Positions 24,621-32,672 of a stretch of 64,000 nt of DNA are shown in pieces. The translations under genes were made by a program, and so were the position numbers. A model generated the notes under the pieces. It searched no databases, was not told where the DNA came from, and saw only the letters and a list, made by a program, of their open reading frames with translations. Each line of letters opens with the position of its first letter. Position 1 is the stretch's first letter. Origin of the DNA: CATOSK01 sp963665735 (lineage in GTDB: Bacteria > Chloroflexota > Dehalococcoidia > Lucifugimonadales > UBA3495). The stretch is from assembly GCA_963665735.1 (NCBI GenBank), contig OY762444.1, positions 3,844,001 to 3,908,000 on the forward strand, read 5' to 3'.

Positions 24621-25439
24621 TTACTTTTTGCAGACGTACAAGGCCCAACCGACTTCGCCGCGGGAGACGGCCAGGGCGGTTTCGGCGTAAGCCTTGTGCA
24701 GGTAGTCAAACCGTTCCTGGTGTTCGGGGTCGCTGCGGGAGGCCAGTTCGGAAAGACATTCGTAGCTGGTCTGGAGATGACCGGAAAGGTCGTGGGCTTC
24801 GACTATCTGGAAACCGGCGTCTTTCAGGGATTGCTGGTAGGAATCGAAGGTAAAGTCGGTGTCGTAGAGGAGCCGCTCGTAAACGTACTTACGGGCGTCC
24901 TCGCCGACGTTGGGGTTGGGCTTGGTCAGGTCGTCGAAAACGAAGGTTCCGCCGGGGGCCAACACCCGGTAAACCTCGCGCAGGACGGCCTCTTTGTCGG
25001 GGACGTGGTAGATGGTGGCCTGACTCCAGGCGCGGGTGAAAGTCCCTTCCTCAAAGGGCAGTTCAGTGGCCGAGGCTTTGTGAAACTCGGTGCGGGCCTG
25101 AACCTCGGCGGACTCGTCCAGCAAGGACGCCTTGGCGTTGTCAATGCGGACGCCGCTAAGGTCAATGCCGGTGGCGCGGCAGCCGGTTTCCTTGGTCAGC
25201 CAGACGGCGGTGGTGCCGCTGCCGCAACCCACGTCCAAGAGGGAGTCGGCTGCGGTGATGTTGCCGATTTGGCACATGAAGCGGTTGAGGTTGCCGGCGG
25301 CCTGGAGGAAGTTGCGGCCGGTGGTGTCGTCGAAGAGGCCCCAGTGGACGCTGCCGTCCTTGTCCCACAAGGCGCGATAGACGACATCCTCTTCGTCGTA
25401 GTAGCTTTCGGTTTCGGCTTCAGTGTACTTGTGCAACAT
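24621..25439 (-). CDS. SAM-dependent methyltransferase resembling sarcosine/dimethylglycine N-methyltransferases
   Basis: A 272-residue class I methyltransferase with motif I LDVGCGSGTTAVWLTKETGC, IDLSGVRIDNAKA, and the later WSQATIYHVPDKEAVLREVY and FVFDDLTKP blocks. By size and layout, including a C-terminal DSYQQSLKDAGFQIVEAHDL region, it resembles glycine/sarcosine and dimethylglycine N-methyltransferases by eye. The start at 25439 lies 20 bases inside the end of panD, so the two are tightly coupled. This supports, but does not prove, N-methylation of beta-alanine or a related amine. Confidence 0.75.
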   Translation of the reverse strand: MLHKYTEAETESYYDEEDVVYRALWDKDGSVHWGLFDDTTGRNFLQAAGNLNRFMCQIGNITAADSLLDVGCGSGTTAVWLTKETGCRATGIDLSGVRIDNAKASLLDESAEVQARTEFHKASATELPFEEGTFTRAWSQATIYHVPDKEAVLREVYRVLAPGGTFVFDDLTKPNPNVGEDARKYVYERLLYDTDFTFDSYQQSLKDAGFQIVEAHDLSGHLQTSYECLSELASRSDPEHQERFDYLHKAYAETALAVSRGEVGWALYVCKK

Positions 25440-25791
25440 TGGGCGCGCCCTCCAGATATTCAACCAACCGATTCCGGCTGTCCACCAGGATGCACTGGGG
25501 TTTGGTGGGAACGTCGGTGACTTCGAAGGCCATGATGATGACCTTGTGGCCGGGGCCGCTGAGCTTGGCGGCGGCGCCCTGGATGGATATGTCGCCCTGG
25601 CCACGGGGGCCGGGGATAACGTAGGTCTCGAAACGGTTGCCGTTGTTGATGTCGCAGACCAGGACCTTTTCGTGGTCCCAGATGTCCACGCTGTCCATCA
25701 GGTCTTCGTCCACAACGATGCTACCGATGTAGTCCTCGTTGCAGTTGGTGACGGTGGCGCGGTGAATTTTAGACCTCAGCAGTTCGCGCAT
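25420..25791 (-). CDS. panD: Aspartate 1-decarboxylase
   Basis: Makes beta-alanine from aspartate with a pyruvoyl cofactor formed by self-cleavage. The cleavage site Gly23-Ser24 is visible in DYIGSIVVDEDLMD, and the preceding SKIHRATVTN, following NGNRFETYVI and GAAAKLSGPGHKVIIM match PanD. The 123 residues are normal for the proenzyme. Beta-alanine normally feeds pantothenate and CoA; here the gene overlaps a methyltransferase gene by 20 bases and is followed by another. A panE-like gene is at 52334, far away. The start at 25791 is about 10 bases past an AAGGAG ribosome-binding site. Confidence 0.92.
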   Translation of the reverse strand: MRELLRSKIHRATVTNCNEDYIGSIVVDEDLMDSVDIWDHEKVLVCDINNGNRFETYVIPGPRGQGDISIQGAAAKLSGPGHKVIIMAFEVTDVPTKPQCILVDSRNRLVEYLEGAPNVAQVH

Positions 25792-25949
25792 TTTGGGTTG
25801 ACTCTCCTTATTGATTATTTGGCCGGCAAGCAGCCCGGCCAGGCAGGGGGCAACCCGGTACGTCTGCGCGGGGCGCAATCCGATATTGAGGGCTGCCAGT
25901 CCTGAAAAGGGGTAAACGGGGTTTAGCGGCGGTTTTGGTGGGGGAGCAG

Positions 25950-26075
25950 CTAAGGCTCGCAGGGGAGGGCGTGTCTGCGGCGCCCTTTGGGGATGAAGGA
26001 AACGGGGGCCGGCCCGGCAATACGCCAGGGGGTTACCCGTTTACTGGGATAGCCTAAGGGGTCGTTGGTACTCAT
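25950..26075 (-). CDS. Candidate 41-residue peptide gene upstream of panD
   Basis: A short open frame too small for routine calling. AGGAGGTT (26088-26081) lies five bases before the ATG, one of the best ribosome-binding sites in the window. The product starts MSTNDPLGYPSKRVTPWRIA, is rich in Pro, Arg and Gly and ends with a basic GRRRH patch. No family is recognised. It lies 158 bases upstream of panD in the same direction, so it could be an operon member or a leader peptide. It may also be chance. Confidence 0.35.
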   Translation of the reverse strand: MSTNDPLGYPSKRVTPWRIAGPAPVSFIPKGRRRHALPCEP

Positions 26076-26609
26076 CCGGTAACCTCCTGAACTCACTGGG
26101 GTTTAAGGCACGTTGGGGTTGAGCCGGGGTTTGCCGTCGTGCCATCCGCCGCAGTGACGGGACGAAAAGCCAAGGCGAGCGCCGCGGAAATTGTGCGGTC
26201 TCGATCTAAATTTGCCGTTGGCCGGTACAAGGGTTGGGTTTACGTTGGTTGAAGTCGGCCCTTGCCGGCTTGGGCTATCCGATACTAGCGGCATTTGCCG
26301 GCAATGTCAAATCCAAAACGGCCAAAATTGGGGGATCTGGCCGGAAGAATTGAGTTGGATTCAAGGGATTTTGAGGTGGTTTTTGGTCAAAAATCAAGAA
26401 AACGCATAAAGGAACAACATGGGCCGGGCGGCGGGGACGGGGTTATGGCTAGGATTTCGTGGAGTAGGGGCATGATTGGCCGTGTCTCTGCGGTTGTCGC
26501 GGTTGGTTGATGGGGATTTGCCCCGTGGGGACGCGACTTGCAGATTGGCCGGGTTGTTAATGTATGATGGGGGCGGTATAGGCGAAATTGCGGCGACATG
26601 AGGATGGGC
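26076..26609. other. Noncoding gap between divergent units
   Basis: This 534-base gap separates the minus-strand panD unit from the plus-strand amidohydrolase. An AT-richer patch at about 26295-26410 contains a weak plus-strand open frame (ATG 26304, starting MSNPKRPKLGDLAGRIELDS) with no good ribosome-binding site. A -10-like TATGAT at 26563-26568 may serve the amidohydrolase. Otherwise nothing is seen. Confidence 0.4.
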
Positions 26610-28169
26610 ATGGTTGACTTGCTGATACGGAACGGGTTGGTTATTGACGGCTCCGGGGCGCCGGGTTTCCGGGCCAGCGTGGGGGTTACCGGGGATACGC
26701 TGACGGTGATTGAAGGGGACACTTCGGACGTAGAGGCGGGGTGGGTGATTGACGCCGAGGGTTATGCGGTCTGCCCCGGTTTCATTGATATGCACTCCCA
26801 TTCGGACTTGATGCTGCTGAACGAACCGGAACACCATCCGAAAGTGCGGCAGGGCGTGACCACGGAGGCGCTGGGGATGGATGGCCTTTCCTACGCCCCG
26901 GCGTCGCCGCAAAACCTGGAATGGCTGCTGAATTACCTGGCGGCGGTGAACGGCCGGCCGCCGGCGGATGTGCGTTGGGGCAGCGTCAGGGAATTTCTGC
27001 AACTGCTGGACCGGCAGGCGTCGTGCAACGTGGTTTATTTCGTTCCCCACGCCGCCATACGAGTGGAAGCGATGGGTTGGGATGACCGACTGCCCACCGG
27101 GGCGGAACTGCGACGGATGCAGGAATTGGCCCGCCAGGGTATGCGGGAGGGGGCCTTCGGGTTCGCCACCGGGTTGACCTACGCGCCGGGGGCGTTCAGC
27201 GATACGGATGAACTGGTGGCGGTGGCGCAAGCGGTGGGAGAATTGGGCGGGTTTTACATGACTCACGCCCGGTACAGCCTGGGCGACCGGCTGCTGGACC
27301 CCTTCCGGGAGGCGTTGGAGATTGGGCGGCGGGCCGGGCTGCCGGTGCATATATCCCACTACCACAGCCCGGTGGAAGGGATGGGTCAACGGATGGTGGA
27401 GCTGGTGGACGACGGGCTGAACGCCGGGTTGGACGTTTCGTATGACCAGTACCCCTACCCGGCGGCCAGCACACTGCTCCATTCGCTGCTGCCCTACTGG
27501 GCGCACGCCGGGGGGCCGAATGCCCTGCTGGAACGGATTAAAGACCGGGATATTCGGGGTGAAATGGGGGATTCGGTGTATCCGCAATGGGGAATGACGC
27601 TGGAACATTACATTTTCAGCCACGTCAAGACGGAGGCCAACAAGGAATGGGAAGGACGGTCGTTGACGGACTTGGCGGACACCCGCGGCGGGAGGATGGT
27701 TGACGCCATTTGTGACTTTCTGATTGAGGAAGACCTGGAAGTGGCTTTCGTAGCGCGGACGGGGAACCCGGACAACATTCGGACAATTTTGCGGCACCCG
27801 GCGCAAATGGTGGGGTCGGACGGGCTGTTGACGGGGGGTTATCCCAACCCGCGGAGTTACGGCACTTTTCCCTACGTTCTGGGGCAGTTGGCGCGGGATG
27901 AAGGACTGCTGCGGTTGGAGACGGCGGTGCAAAAGATGACGGGCGCGCCAGCGCAGCGTTTGGGACTGAAAGACCGGGGGATTGTGCGGGACGGCTACAA
28001 GGCTGACCTGGCGCTGTTCGACCCGCAGCGGGTGGCGGCGACGGCGACTTTTGATGAGCCGCGGCAGTATCCGGAGGGGATTGACTACGTGATAGTCAAC
28101 GGGGAGGTTGTGGTAGATAATGGGGAACATACCGGGGCGCTGCCGGGGCGGGCGCTGCGGTCGCAATAG
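26610..28169 (+). CDS. D-aminoacylase-type amidohydrolase
   Basis: A 519-residue metal-dependent amidohydrolase of the N-acyl-D-amino-acid deacylase group. The N-terminus VDLLIRNGLVIDGSG is the small beta domain, followed by the metal-binding CPGFIDMHSHSD, then HISHYHSP with later ligands, VGSDG with the catalytic Asp, and a C-terminal KADLALFDPQRV that completes the beta domain. Likely substrates are N-acylated D-amino acids or related amides. The start was set at ATG 26610, five bases after GAGGA; ATGs at 26598 and 26604 are in frame upstream. Hydantoinase-type activity is an alternative. Confidence 0.85.
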   Translation: MVDLLIRNGLVIDGSGAPGFRASVGVTGDTLTVIEGDTSDVEAGWVIDAEGYAVCPGFIDMHSHSDLMLLNEPEHHPKVRQGVTTEALGMDGLSYAPASPQNLEWLLNYLAAVNGRPPADVRWGSVREFLQLLDRQASCNVVYFVPHAAIRVEAMGWDDRLPTGAELRRMQELARQGMREGAFGFATGLTYAPGAFSDTDELVAVAQAVGELGGFYMTHARYSLGDRLLDPFREALEIGRRAGLPVHISHYHSPVEGMGQRMVELVDDGLNAGLDVSYDQYPYPAASTLLHSLLPYWAHAGGPNALLERIKDRDIRGEMGDSVYPQWGMTLEHYIFSHVKTEANKEWEGRSLTDLADTRGGRMVDAICDFLIEEDLEVAFVARTGNPDNIRTILRHPAQMVGSDGLLTGGYPNPRSYGTFPYVLGQLARDEGLLRLETAVQKMTGAPAQRLGLKDRGIVRDGYKADLALFDPQRVAATATFDEPRQYPEGIDYVIVNGEVVVDNGEHTGALPGRALRSQ

Positions 28170-28193
28170 CCCGTTGGCCGAGAGGGTAGGAAA

Positions 28194-28409
28194 ATGGCGG
28201 AAAATTCGTTGAAGTCATCCATTACCGTTGACGTTACCAAGAGCGAAGGTTACTACGTGGCGTCGTGCCGGGAAATTGCGGCGGTTACCCAAGGGCGCAC
28301 TTTTGAGGAATTAACCGCGAATCTGCAAGAAGTGGTGGAGTTGCACCTGGAGGGCGAGGACCCGGGGGATTTTGGGTTGTTGCCGAACCCGTCAATCCTG
28401 ATGGTTTAG
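28194..28409 (+). CDS. HicB-like protein, solitary
   Basis: A 71-residue HicB-type protein: KSEGYYVASCREIAAVTQGR followed by FEELTANLQEVVELHLEGED. It lacks any extra DNA-binding domain. TAGGAAA precedes the ATG. It shares clear similarity with the HicB-like protein at 28628-28858 (both have GEGYYVAS- or SEGYYVAS-type starts and end in PNPSIL or QDPRIL), so it probably arose by duplication. No hicA follows directly; a repeat-containing gap of 218 bases separates it from the complete pair. Confidence 0.7.
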   Translation: MAENSLKSSITVDVTKSEGYYVASCREIAAVTQGRTFEELTANLQEVVELHLEGEDPGDFGLLPNPSILMV

Positions 28410-28499
28410 AAGTTTCAACCCATCATGCGGGCACGGCAGCCATGCCCTTTCGAGTTGAATATGGCGGTTGTCCGTCATGGCTACGGCGCTGACGATGAG

Positions 28500-28532
28500 G
28501 ATTTCTGGATTCCGGCCTTCGCCGGAATGACG
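28500..28532. repeat. Family B repeat between two hicB-like genes
   Basis: GATTTCTGGATTCCGG with CGCCGGAATGACGG arms. A short GCAGGTT/AACCTGC inverted repeat follows at about 28550-28566. Confidence 0.7.
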
Positions 28533-28627
28533 GTAGTTGCGGGGGTAAGGGCAGGTTGAAACCTGCCCCACCAGTCAGGCAATGAATACTTGCAAGAGGA
28601 ACAGCAACAGTCGGTCGGGGGTAGGTG

Positions 28628-28858
28628 ATGAAACCGGACGAAAGCATCAGAGCTCATATCAGGAAGGGTGAAGGCTATTACGTGGCGTCATGCCTGGAGA
28701 TTGCCGTGGTCACACAAGGTTGTACCCTGGATGAAACGGTAGCCAATCTTCGGGAGGCGGTCTGTCTTTACTTGGAAGACGAAGACCTGGATGTGTTGGG
28801 CATTGTCCAGGACCCGCGCATTTTGATTACTATGGAGCTTGAGTCCACCCGTGCCTAG
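28628..28858 (+). CDS. hicB: HicB-like antitoxin
   Basis: A 76-residue HicB-type protein (GEGYYVASCLEIAVVTQGC, then LREAVCLYLEDEDL) whose end overlaps the following hicA gene by eight bases, the classic coupling of a toxin-antitoxin pair. ATG 28628 is preferred; the GTG at 28625 is directly upstream. In known systems HicB neutralises HicA. It is a near relative of the solitary hicB-like gene at 28194. Confidence 0.75.
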   Translation: MKPDESIRAHIRKGEGYYVASCLEIAVVTQGCTLDETVANLREAVCLYLEDEDLDVLGIVQDPRILITMELESTRA

Positions 28859-29096
28859 ACTAAGGCGTCTGACTTATCGGCAGGTGGAAACAATTTTGAT
28901 CCGGCACGGATTTAGCGTTATTTCGCAAGAAGGCAGCCACGTAAAGTTGCGAAGGTTGTCGCTTGAAGGCGCCGAACAAAATTTGATGGTTCCACGGCAT
29001 AGGCAAATTGACTTGGGCACCCTCCGGGCGATATACCGACAAGCGATACGTTTCATCCCGGAAGAGGACCTGCGGGGAGACTTCTACACCGATTAG
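28851..29096 (+). CDS. hicA: HicA-like mRNA interferase
   Basis: An 81-residue HicA-family protein with the double-stranded-RNA-binding-like fold. RLTYRQVETILIRHGFSVIS is the first helix and strand, QEGSHVKLRR carries the catalytic His in the GSH motif, MVPRHRQIDLGTLRAIYRQA is the second strand and last helix. The GTG at 28851 overlaps the hicB end; a TTG at 28839 is also in frame. It is expected to cleave mRNA under stress when HicB is degraded. It ends 12 bases before an acyl-CoA dehydrogenase gene. Confidence 0.75.
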   Translation: MPRLRRLTYRQVETILIRHGFSVISQEGSHVKLRRLSLEGAEQNLMVPRHRQIDLGTLRAIYRQAIRFIPEEDLRGDFYTD

Positions 29097-29108
29097 GCGG
29101 GAGGGATT

Positions 29109-30341
29109 ATGGACTTTGAACCGCGTTACACGCCGGACCAGGAGCAGTTCCGGCGGGAAGTAAGGGACTGGCTGGAGGAAAACGTACCCAAGAATATCGT
29201 CCATCCGGCAGACCCGGCGGACTTGACCTGGGAGCAGTACCAACTGCGGCGGGATTTGGGTCGCAAGCTGGGGGCAAAAGGGTGGCTCTGGCCCACCGCG
29301 CCGGCGGAGTTCGGGGGCGGCGGGCTGGACGTGGATCACGCCGTCGTAATCGAGGAAGAGATTGACGCCTACGGGTTGACCAATCCGCCCTATTACGATT
29401 CCGGGGGACGGCTGGGCGGCGCCTCCATCCTGGTGTGGGGTACTCAGGAACAGAAAGAGGCGTTTCTGCCGCAAATCTTCACCGGGGCGGTTCGGACGTG
29501 GCAGTTGCTTTCGGAACCGGAGGCCGGGTCGGACCTGGCCAACGTCAAGACGGCGGCCACGCGCGACGGGGATGAGTACGTCATCAACGGTCAGAAAATC
29601 TACGTGGGCAGTTCGTTGGGCTGCGACTATATGTGGACGATTACCATGACGGACCCGGAGGCCAAGCGGCACGAAAACCTGGGCTGGTTTATGATTCCCG
29701 CCGACTTGCCGGGGATTACGGTGCAGCCGATGGACTTGCTGATTTCCGGCGGCGAGTCGGGGGCGGGTTCGGGAATCAAGAACACGGTTTTCTTCGACAA
29801 CGTGCGGGTGCCGGCTTTCAACCTGATTGGGGGCGAAAACGAAGGCTGGAAGGTGGCAACCACCCACCTGGAATTGGAGCACGGCACCGGGGGCCGGATT
29901 GGGCGGAACTGGCTGGTTGACCGGCTGTTTGAGCATTGCCGCAGCCATACCCGCCGGGGAGAACCGATGACGAAAGACCCGGACGTGCGGGACAGGCTGA
30001 TTGATGTTTACGTGGAGGCGGAGATTGTGCGCCTGCTGAATCTCCGCAACTACTGGATGCGGCACAGCGGGGCCAACATAACCTACGAAGGGCCGCAGGC
30101 GTCGTACATGAGAAAAACGGCGGGGCTGAGGATGGCGGGGGCGATGCTGGACATTCTGGGGCCGGCGGGGCTGACCCACGACTCGGAGTTAGGTGCGGCG
30201 GAAGGTCACATGGAGGCCCACGCCCGGGCGGGAATCGTGGCGATTCACCCCGGTGGAACCACGGACATACAAAAGGTCATCATGGCGCGGCGCATCGGGA
30301 TTGGGCGGGAAGTCCGGGAAAAGGCCGGGGCGTTGTCGTAG
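29109..30341 (+). CDS. Acyl-CoA dehydrogenase, first of a pair
   Basis: A 410-residue FAD-dependent acyl-CoA dehydrogenase. It has the helical N-terminus (PDQEQFRREVRDWLEENVP), the FAD-contact LLSEPEAGSDLANVKT, NGQKIYVGS, and the C-terminal HPGGTTDIQKVIMARRIG. In medium-chain-type enzymes the catalytic Glu lies in the YEGT of this last block; here that position is Gly, so the base, if any, must be elsewhere, as in isovaleryl-CoA or heteromeric steroid-side-chain enzymes. A second acyl-CoA dehydrogenase gene follows in the same direction, so a heteromeric enzyme is likely. GGAGGG precedes the ATG. Confidence 0.88.
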   Translation: MDFEPRYTPDQEQFRREVRDWLEENVPKNIVHPADPADLTWEQYQLRRDLGRKLGAKGWLWPTAPAEFGGGGLDVDHAVVIEEEIDAYGLTNPPYYDSGGRLGGASILVWGTQEQKEAFLPQIFTGAVRTWQLLSEPEAGSDLANVKTAATRDGDEYVINGQKIYVGSSLGCDYMWTITMTDPEAKRHENLGWFMIPADLPGITVQPMDLLISGGESGAGSGIKNTVFFDNVRVPAFNLIGGENEGWKVATTHLELEHGTGGRIGRNWLVDRLFEHCRSHTRRGEPMTKDPDVRDRLIDVYVEAEIVRLLNLRNYWMRHSGANITYEGPQASYMRKTAGLRMAGAMLDILGPAGLTHDSELGAAEGHMEAHARAGIVAIHPGGTTDIQKVIMARRIGIGREVREKAGALS

Positions 30342-30405
30342 CAACGGCGTGAACACTGCGTAAACGTCCTGGAGTAGAGACTCCGCGAAGGACAACGGGA
30401 GAGAT

Positions 30406-31527
30406 ATGGACCTGTCATTGACGGCGGAACAGGAAATGCTGAAAGCGGCGGCGCGGCGGTTCGTCCAGCAGGAATGTCCCAAGGAGACGCTGCTGCAAAT
30501 CGCGTCGCCGGACGAAACGACGCCTTTGCAAATCTGGGGGCAACTGGCGGGAACGGGCTGGTTGGGGATTCTGGTTCCGCAAGAGTACGGCGGGGAAGGC
30601 GGTTCGTTTACCGATGCCGGGGTGCTTTTCGAGGAATTGGGCCGGGGGCCGGTTCCGGGGCCGCATTTGAGTTCCGCAGTTTTGGGGGCGCTGGCGGTGT
30701 TGGAAGTCGGCACGGAGGCGCAGAAACGGGAATGGCTGCCCCGAATCGCCAGCGGGGAGATGCGGCTGGCGCCGGCAGTTACGGAGGCGGATTACGGATG
30801 GCACGAAGGCGACGTAAGGATGACCGCCCGGCGGGATGGGGACGGTTGGCGACTGAACGGGGTTAAAGCCTACGTCTTTGATGGGTTGACCGCTTCGCAT
30901 TACCTTTGCGCCGTCCGGTCGGAGGAAAGCGGCGAAGTCGGCCTGATGGTTGTCCCGGCGGAGACGGAGGGCGTCCGGGCCCGGGAACTGGGCGGCTTTG
31001 CCTGGAATACGTCGGAAGTGCGGTTTGACGACGTTATGGCCGCGTCCGACAACGTGGTTGGGGGAAAACTGGCCGGAGGTTGGGATGGACTGGAACGGGC
31101 GATAGCCAAGGCGATTCCGGTCTGGTGCGCTTTCCAGGTGGGGGGCTGCCAGGCGGTCTATGAAATGTCGGTGGATTACAGCCGGACGCGAGTGCAGTTC
31201 GGGACGCCGATTGGCCGGTTTCAACGGGTGCAAGACCACGTTATCAACCTGGTCAACCAACTGGATGCGGCGCGGTGGACGGCGTATGAGGCGTTGTGGA
31301 AGTTGGATACCGGGCGGGAGTGCGCCGACAGCGTGCATCTGGCGAAGGCAGTGGGCAGCGAAGGGTATTATCAAGCCTGCAACTACGCCCACGAAGTCCA
31401 CGCCGGGGTGGGCAGCATGACGGAGTACGGGTTGACGCTGCACACGGCGGCGTCGCGGACGTTGTATCACTACTTGGGCGACCCCAAGTTTCACCGGCGG
31501 CGGTTGGCGGAGGCGTTGGGTTTGTAG
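30406..31527 (+). CDS. Acyl-CoA dehydrogenase, second of a pair
   Basis: A 373-residue, more divergent acyl-CoA dehydrogenase. The N-terminal helices (LTAEQEMLKAAARRFVQQEC) and middle domain are recognisable, but the usual SEPEAGSD block is replaced by APAVTEADYGWHEGD, and the C-terminus reads HAGVGSMTEYGLTLHTAASR. This style matches the partner subunits of alpha2-beta2 acyl-CoA dehydrogenases such as mycobacterial FadE27/ChsE5-type proteins. It starts 64 bases after the first dehydrogenase. The pair probably forms one active site set for a bulky acyl-CoA; the substrate is unknown. Confidence 0.82.
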   Translation: MDLSLTAEQEMLKAAARRFVQQECPKETLLQIASPDETTPLQIWGQLAGTGWLGILVPQEYGGEGGSFTDAGVLFEELGRGPVPGPHLSSAVLGALAVLEVGTEAQKREWLPRIASGEMRLAPAVTEADYGWHEGDVRMTARRDGDGWRLNGVKAYVFDGLTASHYLCAVRSEESGEVGLMVVPAETEGVRARELGGFAWNTSEVRFDDVMAASDNVVGGKLAGGWDGLERAIAKAIPVWCAFQVGGCQAVYEMSVDYSRTRVQFGTPIGRFQRVQDHVINLVNQLDAARWTAYEALWKLDTGRECADSVHLAKAVGSEGYYQACNYAHEVHAGVGSMTEYGLTLHTAASRTLYHYLGDPKFHRRRLAEALGL

Positions 31528-31677
31528 GGATTGACCCCCACCCTGGCCGTCTCCCTAGCAAGGGGAAGGGGGATTGCTCGACGGTCCCGTCGAAGGGTCG
31601 GGGTTTTACAGTCGTAGGTTGGTAGGGGCGGGTTTCAAACCCGCCCCTACGGTTGTTGGGGAACAAGGGTTATCTGG
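31528..31677. repeat. Family A and family D hairpins
   Basis: A family A C/G-tract element at about 31531-31575 and a family D inverted repeat at 31622-31650 with 14-base arms GTAGGGGCGGGTTT and AAACCCGCCCCTAC around one base. They lie between convergent genes and may terminate both. Confidence 0.7.
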
Positions 31678-32451
31678 TTAGCGGCCTTTCCAGACGGGGG
31701 CGCGTTTTTCGGCGAAGGCTCTGACGCCTTCCTGGGCGTCTTCGGTTTGCAGCACCACGTCGCGCTTCAGTTGGGCGAAGGCTACCCGACGTTCCAGGTC
31801 CATAGCGGCGCCCATGATGGAGGATTCCTTTATGGCGGCCAGGGACAGGGGAGCGTTGGCGACGATTTTGCGGGCGATTTCCTCGGCGCGGGGCATGACC
31901 TCTTCCGGCTCTACTACGTGGTTGACCAGCATCAGTTCATGGGCGCGGGCGGCGTCAATGAAGTCGCCGGTAAAGAGAATCTCAAAGGCGATGTTGCGGG
32001 GAAGCACCTGGGCCAGCAGGGCCGGGCCGCTGACGGAGGAGATGCCGCGCTTGACCTGGGGCCAGCCGAACTGGGCCTGAGTGGAGGCGACGCGGATGTC
32101 GCTGCCCAAGGCCAGGCCGCAACCCTGGGCCAGGCAGATGCCGTTTATGGCGGCGATGATGGGCTTCCAGATGTTTGACTGGACGACGTAGAGGTCGCCG
32201 GTGCTGGGGCCTTCGTTGGCGCGGGCTTCGGACATGGCAACCAGGTCGTGGCCGGTGGAAAAGGCGCGCCCGTTGCCGGTGACGATGGCGCAGCGGACTT
32301 CGGGGTTGTTCTTAACGTCCTGGAAAGAATCCCAGAGGATTTGACGCATGGGCGGGTCAATGGCGTTGAGTTTTTCAGGGCGGTTAAGGGTGATGTAGGC
32401 GATGCCGTCCTTGATTTCGTAAAGGGCTTCTGCTTGGGTCTGGGTCGTCAA
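31678..32451 (-). CDS. Enoyl-CoA hydratase/isomerase family protein
   Basis: A 257-residue crotonase-fold protein: ITLNRPEKLNAID, the oxyanion-hole block GHDLVAMSEAR, GICLAQGCGLALGSDIRVAS and a C-terminal FAEKRAPVWKGR. The usual two catalytic glutamates are not both evident in the WPQVKRGISSVSGPALL region, so hydratase activity is uncertain and isomerase or hydrolase roles are possible. The start is a TTG at 32451 with AGGAGG seven bases upstream. It is separate from, but in the same minus-strand run as, the CoA-transferase pair. Confidence 0.85.
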   Translation of the reverse strand: MTTQTQAEALYEIKDGIAYITLNRPEKLNAIDPPMRQILWDSFQDVKNNPEVRCAIVTGNGRAFSTGHDLVAMSEARANEGPSTGDLYVVQSNIWKPIIAAINGICLAQGCGLALGSDIRVASTQAQFGWPQVKRGISSVSGPALLAQVLPRNIAFEILFTGDFIDAARAHELMLVNHVVEPEEVMPRAEEIARKIVANAPLSLAAIKESSIMGAAMDLERRVAFAQLKRDVVLQTEDAQEGVRAFAEKRAPVWKGR

Positions 32452-32608
32452 GGTGGTTCCTCCTTTGTTGATGGTTTCGATGGTCGTGGTGGCGTGGTGG
32501 TATTGGTGGGTTCGAGTTCCGAGTTATATCTCCTTTAGGGGTGTCGTCAAGTTCGGGGCGCAAGTATGCAAACGTCTGTTTTCTTCATACCGGCGAAGAA
32601 TGGGTAGG

Positions 32609-32639
32609 GACTGGATTCCCGCTTTCGCGGGAATGACGG
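32609..32639. repeat. Short family B repeat
   Basis: GACTGGATTCCCGCTT followed by TCGCGGGAATGACGG, a variant of family B with a GCG core, in the 221-base gap between two minus-strand genes. Confidence 0.65.
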
Positions 32640-32672
32640 ACTCCGGGGTAAGGGGCTTTTCTTGGGCAACCA

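Noticed and set aside
32440..32530. tRNA gene suggested by GGTTCGAGTTCC
   Set aside because: No acceptor stem, D arm or anticodon arm can be built around it. No other tRNA was seen in the window.
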